Of a stretch of DNA of 64,000 nucleotides, positions 47,462 through 61,400 are shown in pieces. This DNA comes from Macquaria australasica. Its lineage: Eukaryota > Chordata > Actinopteri > Centrarchiformes > Percichthyidae. How positions within the stretch are numbered: the first letter of the stretch is position 1; the number at the start of each line of letters is the position of its first letter. The notes beneath the pieces were generated by a model. That model was not told where the DNA came from, made no database searches, and saw only the letters and a program-made list of their open reading frames with translations. A program made the translations under genes and the position numbers. The stretch covers positions 1,268,501 through 1,332,500 of the forward strand of contig SEMN01000046.1 of assembly GCA_005408345.1 (NCBI GenBank), given 5' to 3'.

Positions 47462-50400
47462 CGTGTGTATGTACTCACTCAAAGCCTCCGTGATGGTGTG
47501 TATGAAACTCTCGCTTTCATCTTCCACATTCTGCTGCGCTTTGAGAGGAACGGGCAGGAAACCGTAGTGTTCTCTGTTACACACATACATCTGCACACCT
47601 GGAAAACACACACACATGCACACACACACACATGCACGCAGGACTCTGTAAATACAACCTCTTGACCCAAACATTTCAAATAAACACGTGAATTAGACCA
47701 CCCTCGGGTCCTCATACCTCGTCTCACATGCCGTGAGTGTCACGCTAGAGCCTGCATGCTACACAAAAGCAAATTCCCACAACAAATGAACTGTTTGATG
47801 ATCCTTAAAGTGTTATTGCTATCTCATATTTTTCTTGAAATAAACAGTAAACAGTGCATCGGACGTCTGTGAGGGATCAAATATACTCTGTTGCGAGAAA
47901 CGTATGTTATCAAGACGAACAACTATATCAGTGTGTCTGTCCATCAAAACTGTCCCCTCTTTTGTAGCGTTAACAACATGTGTTGCAATAACCTTCATTG
48001 TGTAAGAGGTGTCATTTAGTGAATATACTGTATTTATTGAATTGTAAGAAACAGCCATCATTGTTATGTAAAATGTAAATTGGATTCTGTCATCACTTAA
48101 TTATTTCATTTGATTGTGTTTCAAGTGATGACATTAATTGCATATTTGAATTAAATTTTTCTATCAAAGATTCATATGTTTTACATTTCAGATGTGTTAG
48201 TTTGAGCATAATATGGGTTCAAATATGTTTATTTAAAGCAAGTAAATGTAACTTTTACTGAAAGGCAGCCACTGTGGCCACAGGTGACATTTACAGGATA
48301 ACAGTGAATGCTCAAATGTAGTGTAACAGTAGCAGAAGTGGAGAAAATTCATAAAGTCAGCTACTGACTTAGTGATGTCAACTGCACAGCAAAATCATCT
48401 AACAGTAGCTAACATTAGCCACGATAAGCTACTGGTCATACCAGACCAGGCAAGGCTGCATAAGTGTGTGTTTTACTGCTTATGAATTCAACATTTTATT
48501 TGTAAAAGAAAGAATGCGTTATCTCTTTTTTAAATATTCTCACTTTAATGTTGTATATTTACATGTACTTTTATGCATTGTTGTAAGTATTGAAGCTAAT
48601 TTGTGTTTGCATATCTGTTAGTGTTTGTGTGAATGCTTTTATGTGTTTACTTCTCAGTTACCAGGCGACTGCCACGCAGTCTTGTTGTTTATGAAATGGA
48701 AACCTTAATGGTTTGTTCCCTACGGATGATTACTCCCATCAAACACAAATCTACAAATATGGACATTGTTGCACACTTACAAACAGCCACATGCACAGTC
48801 AAGATAAAGATAAACACATGGATCCATTTTTCTCTACTTTCACTCATCTGCCTTAATCTGTCACATGTGTATAAAACCAATAAAAAGCCCTCAATGATAT
48901 ACAGCAGTACACACATGCAGATTAAAAACCAGTTCGCAGTCGACTACTAATGAATCAGTGAAGTCACTGAGCGTCCTCAGTTCATCACAGTGAAGCTGTC
49001 ATGTGGGATTTGCAGCCCTGCTACAAATGTAGTAGTTTGTTGTGAGTTGAGTTTTCAAACTGACCTGCTTGACGTGCCGAGAAAGCAAACACCATGATGT
49101 CATCGAATGCCCAGCTGTAGTCCGGGTGAGGAGGGTGGAAGGCCAGGTCCCTGCTGGATTCACGACGCAGGTCTAATAAGAAGGTGCTGTGCACCATGGG
49201 AACAGGGAAACAGCCGAGCCGCTTCCACTCCCTGATCGGCTGGTAGTCTGGGGTTCGCTTATAGTAACCCTGACAGAGAGGAGGGAGATGAAGAACACCA
49301 GGTTCAGGTAATAAATGTAGCTGAGTGGATGTATGACGGATGTTTGAATTGAAGTCCAAACCGTACCTGCGGGGTGATGCCACACCAGAAGTTGGAGTAG
49401 AGCGAGCGAGACTCTAACATGGGAGCCACCAGGGTCAGGTTTTCAGCCATCAGCAGGTTCAGCACACGGGGGTTGGTCAACAGGTTGTCACTGTCTACAA
49501 ACTAAAGAGGGGACGGGGTCTGAGTCACTCATCATATAATATCAATTCTGAAACTGAACCAGAGCCTTGTGCTTTATTAAATATGTCGCTTGTGTCTAAT
49601 TAAAAATAACCTGCACAAAGAAAAAACATGTATGTAATCAAGACGAGTGACATTAAATTCAACTAAGTTACACAGTCTTGTTTGTGTGTCAGGCTACACG
49701 TGAGGTAAACGGTCAAAATCCAAATCAAAACATCACTATGACATTTAATTAATCAGTTTTAAATCTGAAAAATCACTTGATGTCCCCAGTTCTAAAACTA
49801 ACTGAAGGGTAGCGGTTGTTCAGGCAGAGCTCTGACCTCACGCTTACATTCGCTGATTTGCATCACCTGTTTCATTCATGCATCACAATCACTGGCTCCT
49901 TCACCAGCTGTGTGGCTAATAGGCCGACTAGTAACATCCAATCATACTGATGCAGCTGTACAGCGTGGCCATTATAACCGGACACTTAATACTCTCCTTC
50001 CTCAATCTCCTCCTTTTGTCTTACATGTTTGTTTATTTACCTTTAGTTAAAATGTATTGTTCATGTATGTGTTCATTAAGGGGGCAGTGTAACCATTTGC
50101 TATAACGTAAGTGTCTCTGACTGAATTATTGCATATTCATCTTAAGATAAAACAGTATCAAAGTCTTACTAGTATGTAGTCAGCCCATCGTTCCCTGGCA
50201 GCCTTCAGCGCCGCCTGTCTCAGCTTCATCACATGGTTGAACCTTGAAGGAGGCCAGTGCTTCGGACCCCACTCATCTGTGTAGGACCTGATACAGAGGT
50301 AAAAGGTAACCAGCCTGTTAGAAAACACTAGTGATGTGAGAAAAAAAGAACAAATCAAGAATTGAATTCAAGTCTGAATTACTCTGAATAGATGCTAATA

Positions 50401-53400
50401 AATGATTCCTGTGGAAACCGTGACTCACTTTGGCTCCTCCATGGGTCTCCACTCCACGTAGTGGTAGACACCCTGAGCTCCCTTCAGCCATTCTCTCAGC
50501 ATGGCAGTGGTGTTGTCCATATTATGGTCTGTTGCAGCCCTGAATCACCAGCACAGACAACACAGGATGTCATTCAAATGAAGCAAACTCCTGACCATCC
50601 ATCAACCATCGCATGACAGAACAGCCACAGACAGTTTCACGCTGCCTGTTGCATCTGCTAAACACTTGAGATGTAAACAGCTGTCTCTGTGCAGAAACAA
50701 GCCTCTTGGCATGTCAGGACTGTCTTCAGGGGACGAGACCCTCTGGAAAAATAAGAGGATGTGAAGCTGAAACATGAAGCAGAAAGCTGCAAACTGTCAT
50801 TAGCTTGAGGTAACAAGAGGTTGTGACGCTGAGTCAGGACATTCAGACAGCATGTTATGGAAGAAGACCTTCAGGCTTCCAGATTTGTCTAATTAATGTC
50901 TGATGTTACAGGCAGCTTCAGTGTTGCAAAGCGTCCTTACTGCCCAATTGACTGCACTGCTGGAGCACGGACAAAGTCTGAGGAGGCACAGTGCAGACAG
51001 ACATTACTCTGAGGCACATGCTAACACAACTCTAGAGACGGACTGCCACTTCTCTAACGCTTTCTCTGATTGCTGGATAAGAACATCCATCAAAAACTTG
51101 ACACAGAAATATTGCAAAGACAGCCAGACACAACACCAGTATACACACACACACATACACACACACATACCTGCTGTAAGCAAATGATGTCAGTGTAAAA
51201 GTTAGCGCAGTTGCAGCTGCTTGTTTGTCGCTCCTGTGGTTTGCACTCTGCGTCGCTGCTTCTTCACAGAGATTTCCACTTCAGCTCCCAGAGCTGACTC
51301 AAGAGAAGACACTGTGACTACTGTACGTGTGGGTGAGAGTGTGTGTATGTATACATTTGTGCAGGAGAAATTAAAACTGTAAGAAAAACAGCCCTGTATC
51401 ACTGTGCAGTTCGCTATCACTTCTACACATTTGAGTTTCAGAAAAACAAACATCACCTGTCCTTGCATTTAAATTGCCCTTTAAAGAGGAAAGGTCAACA
51501 TAATGTGAGAGGCAGAGGCCTGTACTCGAATGTGTGCATACAAACACACACACACACACACACTTAGTAAGATGGAGTTTTCCACTGCTTGCTGTAATAT
51601 TCCTTGCTGTACTCTCTCCAAAATCGCACCTAATTTTAGACAGGTTGGATAGAGATAGAAACACACACACACACATACTTGTGCACCATCTCCTTATTTT
51701 TTCAGTAAGTACAGTCTCAACACAGAAGATAACAGTGTCGACACTCATCATTTACCCACATTTAGCGCAAATAGCAATACAGAAACACCTGTTTTCACAC
51801 AGACATGCACACAGATGCTTATATCATTACACAAACACGTGCAGAAATCACACATAAACATGCGCAGTCTTGCATTACACACATTGATTAGTCCGAAAGA
51901 GGTGGAGCTCTCTTGCGTTTGGAATTTCAATAATCTTCAGTCAGACAGATAAATAGCTCATGAGCAGCTGGAGAGGAGCCATAAGCCTGAAGGAGACACA
52001 GTGGTCAATAATAGTGTGTGTGCGTGCCTACACTTGCAGATGTGTGACAAAACATAAGGACGTTCATTTTTGTGTCCTGGGAATGTTGGTTTAACCGCAG
52101 TGTGTGATTTATCTGTTGCACAAGAGGTGGTTTACAGTTTTAAGAGGATCTGTTTGAGTGTGTGTAAAAAAAGGTTGTATGTGTGTAAAAAGTTAAAACG
52201 TGTGTATGCAAGCACATGCATGTGTCTATTAGTGCCCATGAGAGTAATAAAGGAGGAAGTAGGTTGTTTTTTTTGTTTGTTTGAAACATCTGACTCGCTG
52301 GTAATGAGTAGATGTGCGCACATATTTACATGCTTTGTCAACCCGCTAAATCGCTGGGGGAAATTAATGTGTTCCTACATGCCATCTTCCAATGATAGGA
52401 GGGAACTTGTGGGAAGTATGTGGGAACATACAGTATATATAAGAGTATGTGTATGTTTATGGGTATATGAGACAGCAAGGAGGAGTGTGGGAAAGAGGAA
52501 AAAGAGGGGCTGAAAGAGAGACGAAAATAAAAAAGGTTCACTTTATTTTACTGCTGAACATAAACTGAAAATGTGCAGAGTTGTTTTGAAACGTTCTCAT
52601 CGATTAAGAATTAACATTTTGGTGAATTCCTCACAGAGCTCATTAAAATGATTAACTTTGTTTTACAGATATCACATTAAAATGCTAATGATGCTTTTTT
52701 TTTTTTTTTTTCCTTGGGCTCACACAATCAGAAGGACTATAAAGTCAGTCGATACAGGGTTGAAGGTTGTCTACAAAAGAATAGAAAACTCAATGTCTTA
52801 GGAATGGGTAAAAATAGAAATGCTGGAACAATTGCTTCAATAAATACGCAGATTGTGCCAATAAAAGGGAAGCGTTACCTTAACTGTGTTATGGTTTTAT
52901 CTTTTGAGGCTAAAACATAAATAAATATACACTTTATACACATATCACAACTTGTGTAGGATGATAAAGTACAAAATGCCTCTGTTGAGGATGATACATA
53001 CACAGTGTTAGCGGTGCTTACTGGCTCGAGTTTTTCACAAGAACATCCTACAAGCCCATCCCTCCCACTGCCCAGCCCCTCCGAGCACTCAGGACTCTGA
53101 GTACACTGTGTGATTTTTCATTACCAACATTACATCTTAGAGTGCCTGATGATTTCTGTGAAACACACATGCACACAGTGCTTTTGTTCATGGGTCTGCT
53201 ACACGTTTGATCAGGCAAAGCACAGACAAGAAAACAAGCCTGGAGTAAAGTCATCCTCGCCTTTAGATGTACCTTATTCTGATGGGGCATCCTCTCCTCC
53301 ATCTCATTTTATTTTAGACATGTTCTTCAGGAGGCAACTTTGTGCTCCTTCTCCTCACTTTCCTCTTTCCATTTCATGGATGTCTGTGACAATATCAAAC

Positions 53401-55016
53401 GAAGATACAATGTGATCTGTAATCTGGCCTCCTCATCCTCATCCATCATACCTCTGTATCGCTCTCTTTCTTGCCTTCTGCTGCATCTCCTCATTCCTGT
53501 TTTGAAGTTTACAGTAAGCTGCAGCCTCATTATTCTGCTGCCTGCAGTGGTGGGGTTAGGCTTCCTCTCCCCTTTTCTGTCTTTATGATCAGCATCTGGA
53601 CAACACATGCTTCCCCAGGCCTCACCTACACATCACAACCTCACTCCCTCTCTCTTTCCCTTCATAAGATGTCCGTTTGTTTCTTCCGTCGTTGCCTAAT
53701 CTCAGTGCACTAAACCATCTGTCCTTTCACCTACATACATGCAACAATGCCTCCTGTCGTCTCTAGTCCCTCTTGTGCCCATCTCAAAGCATCCACATGT
53801 TACACCTGTCCTTAATCAGTGCTGCAGCAGCTAGTGTACAGTATTATCGTCAACATTATAGAGCAGATATAATAGCAAACTGAAAGACAAAACATGTTTG
53901 TAGATAAAAATCCAAATGATCCCTTGTTCAGCTGATTCTCATACTGGTTTGTATGATGCCCTATGAAAAGCACACATTCGTGTATCATATTTTATGACAA
54001 GTAATAGCCATGTTATTAATAACATTATCACGAATTTGTACATTTGCTAAAAGTGTCAAAATTGCTGTGAAACCTTTTTGGTTTGGTCAGACTGCACTGC
54101 AGCAATCGTGCAGTAAAATGTAGTAATCTGCTTGTCACATCTCCATCTGCATCACCTAACGTGATTATCAGCCCACTTCATCACTCTCTCTGGCTCTCTC
54201 CCTCCCACTTGTTATGACTATCCACTGCAGGAGTGTGTCAGGTAACAGGGAGTGTGTCGAGAGGCTGACATCTGGCCTTAAACACAGAGGCTTGTCTCAG
54301 AGACTGGCCCTTTTAGGTAAACACAGATCTGACATGCTCCAGCAGGCCAGTGTCAGCTGACTGTTGATTAAATAAACTATCTAATATCCCTGCAAATAAT
54401 GACTGGGTGCTGCATATAATTAAGAAGCAAGAATGCCTCTTTCAGACCTGAGCATAGATGCCTTTAAAACATAATAACCATGCTAGCATGCATGTGTGTG
54501 TGTGTCTGTCTGTGTTGACTTTGCAGTATAGTGTCTCCTGTGGAGGCTGACGTGGCTGCAGGCCTCTTGATGGTCTAGCAGGGCAAAGGAGAAAGAGGAG
54601 AGGTTCAATGGGTGGAGAGATTGGGGGAGGGAGGGCTCCTGACTGAAATTCCTCATGACTCTCAGGGTCAACAAAAGTAGCCAAGGCCGGCAGGCTTGCA
54701 CTGAAGTGTAATATTTAGTGTTCAGATTCAAGACCAGGAAAAGATATTCATCATGGTTAAATATTAAAGACAGCCAGTGTTGACTGTTAGAAGACAGGAT
54801 GAGAAGCCTGTCCTCCAGTGTTGTATGGTCATCCACCGCCCCGACCTCTACATTATTACTTTTTGCTGAACATTTGCACTGGAGGTATATAATTTTGTAC
54901 GTCAGAATTGTCCAATATGAATATGCCGTAATTAGAGAGAGAGTGAAAACTCAGAGAAACAGATGGAAGAAGTGATGGAGGAGCAGAAGGATGTCGGGAA
55001 AGAGGGGGAAATTGAT

Positions 55017-55094
<78 letters not shown>

Positions 55095-55418
55095 TGGTGC
55101 TAAAATTATATTTCCTCTATGACAACACGGGCACCAGTCTATCTAATCAATACCCCACTGTTCTTGAAAACATTGCTCTAAACACTTGATGACACCTGAT
55201 GAACAGTGGACCTGTTTCTTCCTCTCATATCCAGGCCTCTCCCTCTCCAGATGAGAGGGCCCATACCAAGATACCATTGTGTTTCCCTGTTTGCCAACTC
55301 TATTACTGCTGTGCTGCCAAGCTCTGACAATACTGCTGGAAGTGTGCAGGAACACATGGGGCATCTAAGCAAGAATTCACAGTCCGGAGCCAGGAACAAC
55401 CGTTTCCACTCCAGGGGG

Positions 55419-55449
<31 letters not shown>

Positions 55450-58400
55450 AAAAAGACTCGGGGATTGGAAAATCCATTCACTTTGTTTACTGCACTTGAT
55501 TGAATAGATATGTCAGGTCTACAGATAAAACTTTCCCATGAATACCTTCTTGCTACAGGGCAGAGAGGACAGGGCTGGACAGTTGGCAGAGTTTGCTGGT
55601 TGAGGCTCAGTGAAGGGCTGGCAAAGATTAGACTCTGAAGTCACTGTGTTTGGAAAATGGACATTGGGCCACAGAGTAATTTCAGCTAATAACACCTCAT
55701 CATTAGGTGAGCAATTTCTTTACTTCCACAGATGCCCTACAGGTATTAAAAAAACGTGACTCAATACATCTCAAGTTAGACAGAACGCGCATTTCAAAGT
55801 GATGCGTCACCGACTATAAGCCACATACTTAGTGCGCTCTTCACACCACACCAGTAAAAAACACATCAATGAGCCACACCGTTGCAATGGATGGCATTGC
55901 GATGAACACAGGCACTCTAGTTTATTTCGAGTCAATCACACATTCACTGTGCCGCTACTGCAAACACTCACTTGACCACCTATAGCACATGGGAAAAGTT
56001 TAACTCGAAGTCTGCCAGAAAGCCTTTAGGAAGTCAGGTGATGTAGTATAAAGAACGACAAAGTCCATGTAGTGAGGAGGTCAGGATGGATGAGTGGATC
56101 AAACACCGGCATTTCACCCAGCACACTGCTGTTTGAGTCCCGTGTGGAACATAACTTATCATTTTAACCCAAACCATGATCTTTTCGCAAAACCTAACCA
56201 AGGAGTTTTGGTGCCTAAACCTAACTACACTTCAACCGTTTCACAACGTTAACCACGTTAGAAAGCTTTATGCCATGTGTATTCATCCACGGCTGAAAAT
56301 AGTCCCCAACAGGTGCACTATTTACACCTGCTAACATTTGATAAAAACTACAGTGCCCAGCTATTTTAGAAGATCACTGAGCCATTTTTTTTTTATTTAA
56401 AAAAAAAAAAAAAAAAGTAAAACTACATATTTTTGAGTTGTTTTTTAAAGATGTACTTCTTGTGCTTCTCTGCTTGGGGCAGAGGGCCGGGATAAATTGG
56501 AGTAGTATAGCAATATAGTAAAGTATTGAGAGATGGGCTAACACATTGTTGGTTTTGGTCTTTTCGTGGGATTTGTTGACAATTAGAAAAATGTAGAATA
56601 ACAGTATACTTAATACTTATATATTGTGTCCCAAACATCACACGTTTGATATAGAGGGAACATACTCCAGATGTAGTTGCATCACTGGCTGACTTTCTCA
56701 CAGCAGGGTGGCGATGCTGACTGTAAATGAGTGGGTGGCTTTGATGTCAAATGTTCTATAAAATATTCCAAAATGGTGAGGATATAGGTAGCTATCTAAG
56801 TTGGTATGAGGTGTGTCTGACATCAGCTTTTCAAAGCAAACTGTGCTCCAGACAAGAAGAAAGAAGATACAAGCATCTTCCTCTGCTCTAGTGAGTTTGT
56901 GTCATTACAAGCTGCGTTTCTGGAGATTATGTCAAATACCTGAGCAGATGTTAAAAGACATTTTTTAGTTTCCCACGGATTGGATGTGACTGCAGAATAC
57001 GACTCCTCAGGTGATACCGATTGGGAGGTCAGAGATGATTGTGGCCTTTTACTCTACACATGCGAGTTCTGGCTCACTGTGGGCCTTATGAGGTAATTAT
57101 GGAAGTGAACGGAAAACAGGGGCTGAGCCAGAGGAGCAGAGCAGAAACACACACCCATTATGTGTGTAACAACATTCAAACACACACACACATACCCATC
57201 AAACACACGTGAGAAGAGACACACGTGCTTGCACATTCATACCCGTACTTGCACCGAACATTTAAACAATTGTTTTAGCAGAGAGTGCCAATACTGTGAT
57301 TTAATAGATATTGACGCACACCAAAAGCATATGCTGCTAATCATTCACAAATGCCCATGTTGCCTGCACCAGATAACACACAATAGCCTATTTTATCCTG
57401 ATAATTTATTCCATACACTTGGATAAACTGCTCTCCTAAAATGGAAAGACTCCCTGCGTGACAAAACCAGGAACAATCTGTGCTTCGCTGGAGTGCTCTC
57501 ACAGAGGAATGAGGCCTGAGGTAATACACCTGGCAGGGGGGAACCTCCTAGCGCAACTCTCCAACATGACACAACTGATAACCTTTTTAGCCTTTTTGAT
57601 TCTTTCCATTTTCTTCTGTTTTAATATCTGTCAGTCAGAGGGAATGAAAATAAGGAAAAATAGATCTGCTTCGTAAATAACAGCTAACAAAGCCAAAAGC
57701 ACTGACTTCACAAAACTTGATCAAACCATCAGTGGAGTCCACAGACTCTCTGAGAGGCTGAGCCAAGAAACTAAAAGGGGCCCCTCTAGCATGCACAAAT
57801 ATGCAGGAGGGACGCATATGTTGTGCTGTTGTTTCAGATACTGTTGATGTCTGTGCAGAGCATATGTTTTTATCTCTTTACCTCCACAGATGGATTAATT
57901 GCTGCTCTGTGCGCTTAGAGGACACTGAGATTCACCAAAATAAGAGTACACTGGATTTAGAGGATAAAAGCCACCAGGAAGTGAAAGAACCAGTTTAAAT
58001 TCTGAATAAATGCACCTATAGATGTAAATATAACACAACCTTAACCCTGGGTTACGTTTTTTCTATGAGTAATGTGTAATGAGTAAATTATTATGTTTTC
58101 TAAGTAACTTGTCCAACACTGATCATAAGTCGAGCCAGGTTAAACCTTTTTGCCGGACAACACTGCATTTCTTTTCAGTGCTGTTGTCAGTCTGGACTTT
58201 GCCCCAAGGTCAAAACAGAGCAGCACTTGAGTAAGCTAGAGCGGCACCCGGGCCAAGTGACCAAATATGAAACAGTGAAGTGTCCCATTAGGACACAGAC
58301 ATATCCTGGTTTAAATGGGTTTTTAAAAAGTAAAATTTGGCAGACCACAGGAAAGCCCAACACTGCAGTCAGCATAAATCATACAGTCAAAAAGACTTTA

Positions 58401-61400
58401 ACTCAGCTTTCAAGTCTAATTTTTTATGGTCTGTTTATTGCTACGTAACTCTGTGCACTTGTCAAAATAGCTTAAATATGGTTTATGTCATGTTACGTCA
58501 TATCTCATGGGGCAAATCATTTCTATCAAATGCTTGTGTGGTGCTGGATCTGGCATGGAGTCTCTAATAATCTCACATCAATCTCCTCATGACATGATAT
58601 AGTAGATACAGAATACAATTACATAAAACTTCTCTCAATGTCTGACAGGCGCTACAGTATTCACGGCACATCTGTCACGGAGGCATTCAGCATGTACGTA
58701 TTTGGGCAGCTGTGGAAAATTCTTAACTTATAGTCACATCATACCTTGGGGTGTATCGGGATTTACAGCGGTTGTACAATTGGTAGTTAAAAGTTAACCA
58801 GTAGAAAACTCTTACCACAAATCCATCCCCATCCTTGCATTGTCTCTGAGTATAAAGTACAAAGACAGTCATAAAAATGGAATAAGTGGTTATATGATAA
58901 ATGAGTAAATAAACAACATGAAAATATGAAAGCGAGACAGCCAGTCCAGTGGGGAAGGCCGATGATGTCAGTGCTCAGAGATCCTCTTTATGGTTCAGTC
59001 TGTCTCTGACAAGTCGACAAATCATCATCTCAACCCCGAGCTCAGCACCTGGGAAATCACTCCACCACATGAACACAGCCGGCAGGCAATAAGCAGCAGG
59101 CAGCCGGCAACAAGCATTGTCAGGAATAACAATAGCAGGCTGGCCTAAACTTTAGAGAGGACTGTGTTGTGTATTGTACGTCAGGTGTTAAGACAAACAC
59201 ACAGTCCACTGCTTACGAAATCCTCTATGATTTCCTTTGAAGCTGCTTACTAAAAACAGTAACTCCTGTAGGCCGGGTGCAAAACTCAACTGTTAACTGG
59301 CAAAAGATAAAAGCTGTTGAATTCTCAACTTAACCTCTAACTCATGGGGGGTCCAGTTAGCCATGAGGTCTAAGGCTGTGTAACTATGTAACTTTGGTTG
59401 CATGTCATCCATCCTATCCCTTTCTCCATTTCTCCACTTGCCCTCGGCTGTTAAATATTTCATGTGTTTGTAGCTCGTCACGTCAGCGTTCTGTCAGAAA
59501 GCCTTTCTAACATGTGGTTAACGCTGTGAAACGGTCGCAGTTTGGTTAGGTTTAGGCACCAAAAGTACATACTGAGTTATTATTTTAACCCAAACCTTTT
59601 CCTAAACCTAACCAAGTAGTTTTGGTGCCTAAACCTAACCAAACTGCAGTTAATGTTGTGAAACGGTCGCAGTTTGGTCAGAAAGCTTTCTGCCAGAAAG
59701 ACTTTCTGAGAGAAAGCCTTCGAGGCACAATGTGCAGAAAGACGCTTATTTGCTTTCTTGCAGAGAGTTAGATGAAAAGATTCGTACCCCTCTCATATCT
59801 GTCCATTAAGTGTGAAGCTACAGCCACGAGACAGTTAGCTTAGCTTAGCACTGAGACTTGAGTCTTTGCTGGTTGCCTGGCAACCTCTTGGTGATGATAA
59901 GACTCCAGGTGCACCCGGTCAAGATATTGTCCGGCATATAACCCCCTATAAAACCACAACGTGACAATTTTACACTTTGTTGTTGTATGGATTGAATAAA
60001 CAAGATATAACACGTTAATGAGCTTTAGATTGTTTTACCTATTCAGTCTTTATTCAGTCTTTATGCTAAGCTAAGCTAACCTGGTGCTGGCTCTAGCTCC
60101 ATACACCCTGGACACAACAACATTCAAATGCACATTTTCACAAACTGGCAACTTTCCAATTCATCTGACTTGCACGTCTTGGAGCTGAGCGAAGAAACCA
60201 TAAACACCTGGACGAAACTCATGCAGACACAGGAAGCACAAATCAAGACCCCAGCCGGCCAGGTCAGGTTCAAACCCAGAGCCCTCTTGCTGCGAGGTGG
60301 CATTGCTAAGCCCTGAGGCTTCATGCTGACCTTGGTTTGACAGGCTTTTACACATCAGAGATGTAAATCTCACCTGTCACCAAAAGACTGTGATGAGAGC
60401 TGACACATATCTCCTTGATCTATAAGTTGGACGTTTTTTGCCTGCTGTTGCTTCTATCACATATTTTCCAGACTAGCAACCACTGGGAAGCAGCAGCAGA
60501 AACAGGGGGAAGGAGGGGAGCACACACGGTCAAGCTAGTGTGGGAATGTGGATTAACCAACCTGTTGAATGCCCTCTGGGTAATTTCCCAGCATTGTTGA
60601 CCACCTTCTCTCCGCCCGACCATCCCCCTCTTTCTCTAAATTCCTGCATTCTTTCATTCTTTAACAGCAGCGTGAGTCTTTCTCACCGCTCCGCCACTTC
60701 TCTGACTGACTGAGACCTGCGCCCACTTGCAGAGGCAAAACTTCTAAAGGCAGATTTTACTAACCATCCCAACTGTCAGGGTGAGTCAGAGGCTGAAGTA
60801 ACAGGGTGGAGGAGACCTGATCTGGATGATCAGTGCAGATTATCCTGTGAACAGGCTCGAACTGGAAACTTTGGTCCTCCCAACATCCTCAGACCGGCCA
60901 AAGCCTGTCTAGAATTTTCTGGAAACATGCATGATTTTGTCATCTGGCCGGGTTGCTAAGCAGTTTAAGATTGTTGTCATCATGTCGTTTCAACAACAGC
61001 TGCTCCCATCTAGACTCTCCACTCCATTTTTTGTGATTTTTAACGTGACTCTCGTATGAAATGGTAATATGCTAAACTGTCCAGATCATCTCAGATGGCT
61101 ATGAAATTACAAACAAAGTGGAAGAAGTCCGCAAAACTCAGTATTATGCTGCTACCGCAATGCAAACGCAAGCTTTTCCACCACGGATCAAGAAAATAGA
61201 ACGCTTTCTAATTTGAATGCATATTTTTGGTAAATTGTCCTGGATCAATCAGTTTTTGTCCTGCCTTGTACTTTGCAGTACATTTGCATTTTCTTTATGT
61301 TTCAACTGTTATGTTACATTTTACTCTCTCTCTTTATCTGCCTGTCTCATATATACATGCACATTCACACAGATGCAGTACAACAACAAAAAACAACATT

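Noticed and set aside
40401..50539. Assignment of the galactosyltransferase as colgalt1 or cercam
   Set aside because: The C-terminal SDTETSTIWDDEAVATDWDR and the neighbouring rgl1 favour colgalt2. CERCAM sequences differ in these blocks.
52070..52513. 147-codon open frame on the plus strand in colgalt2 intron 1
   Set aside because: Cys- and Val-rich translation of TGTG-rich DNA, with no homology recognised.
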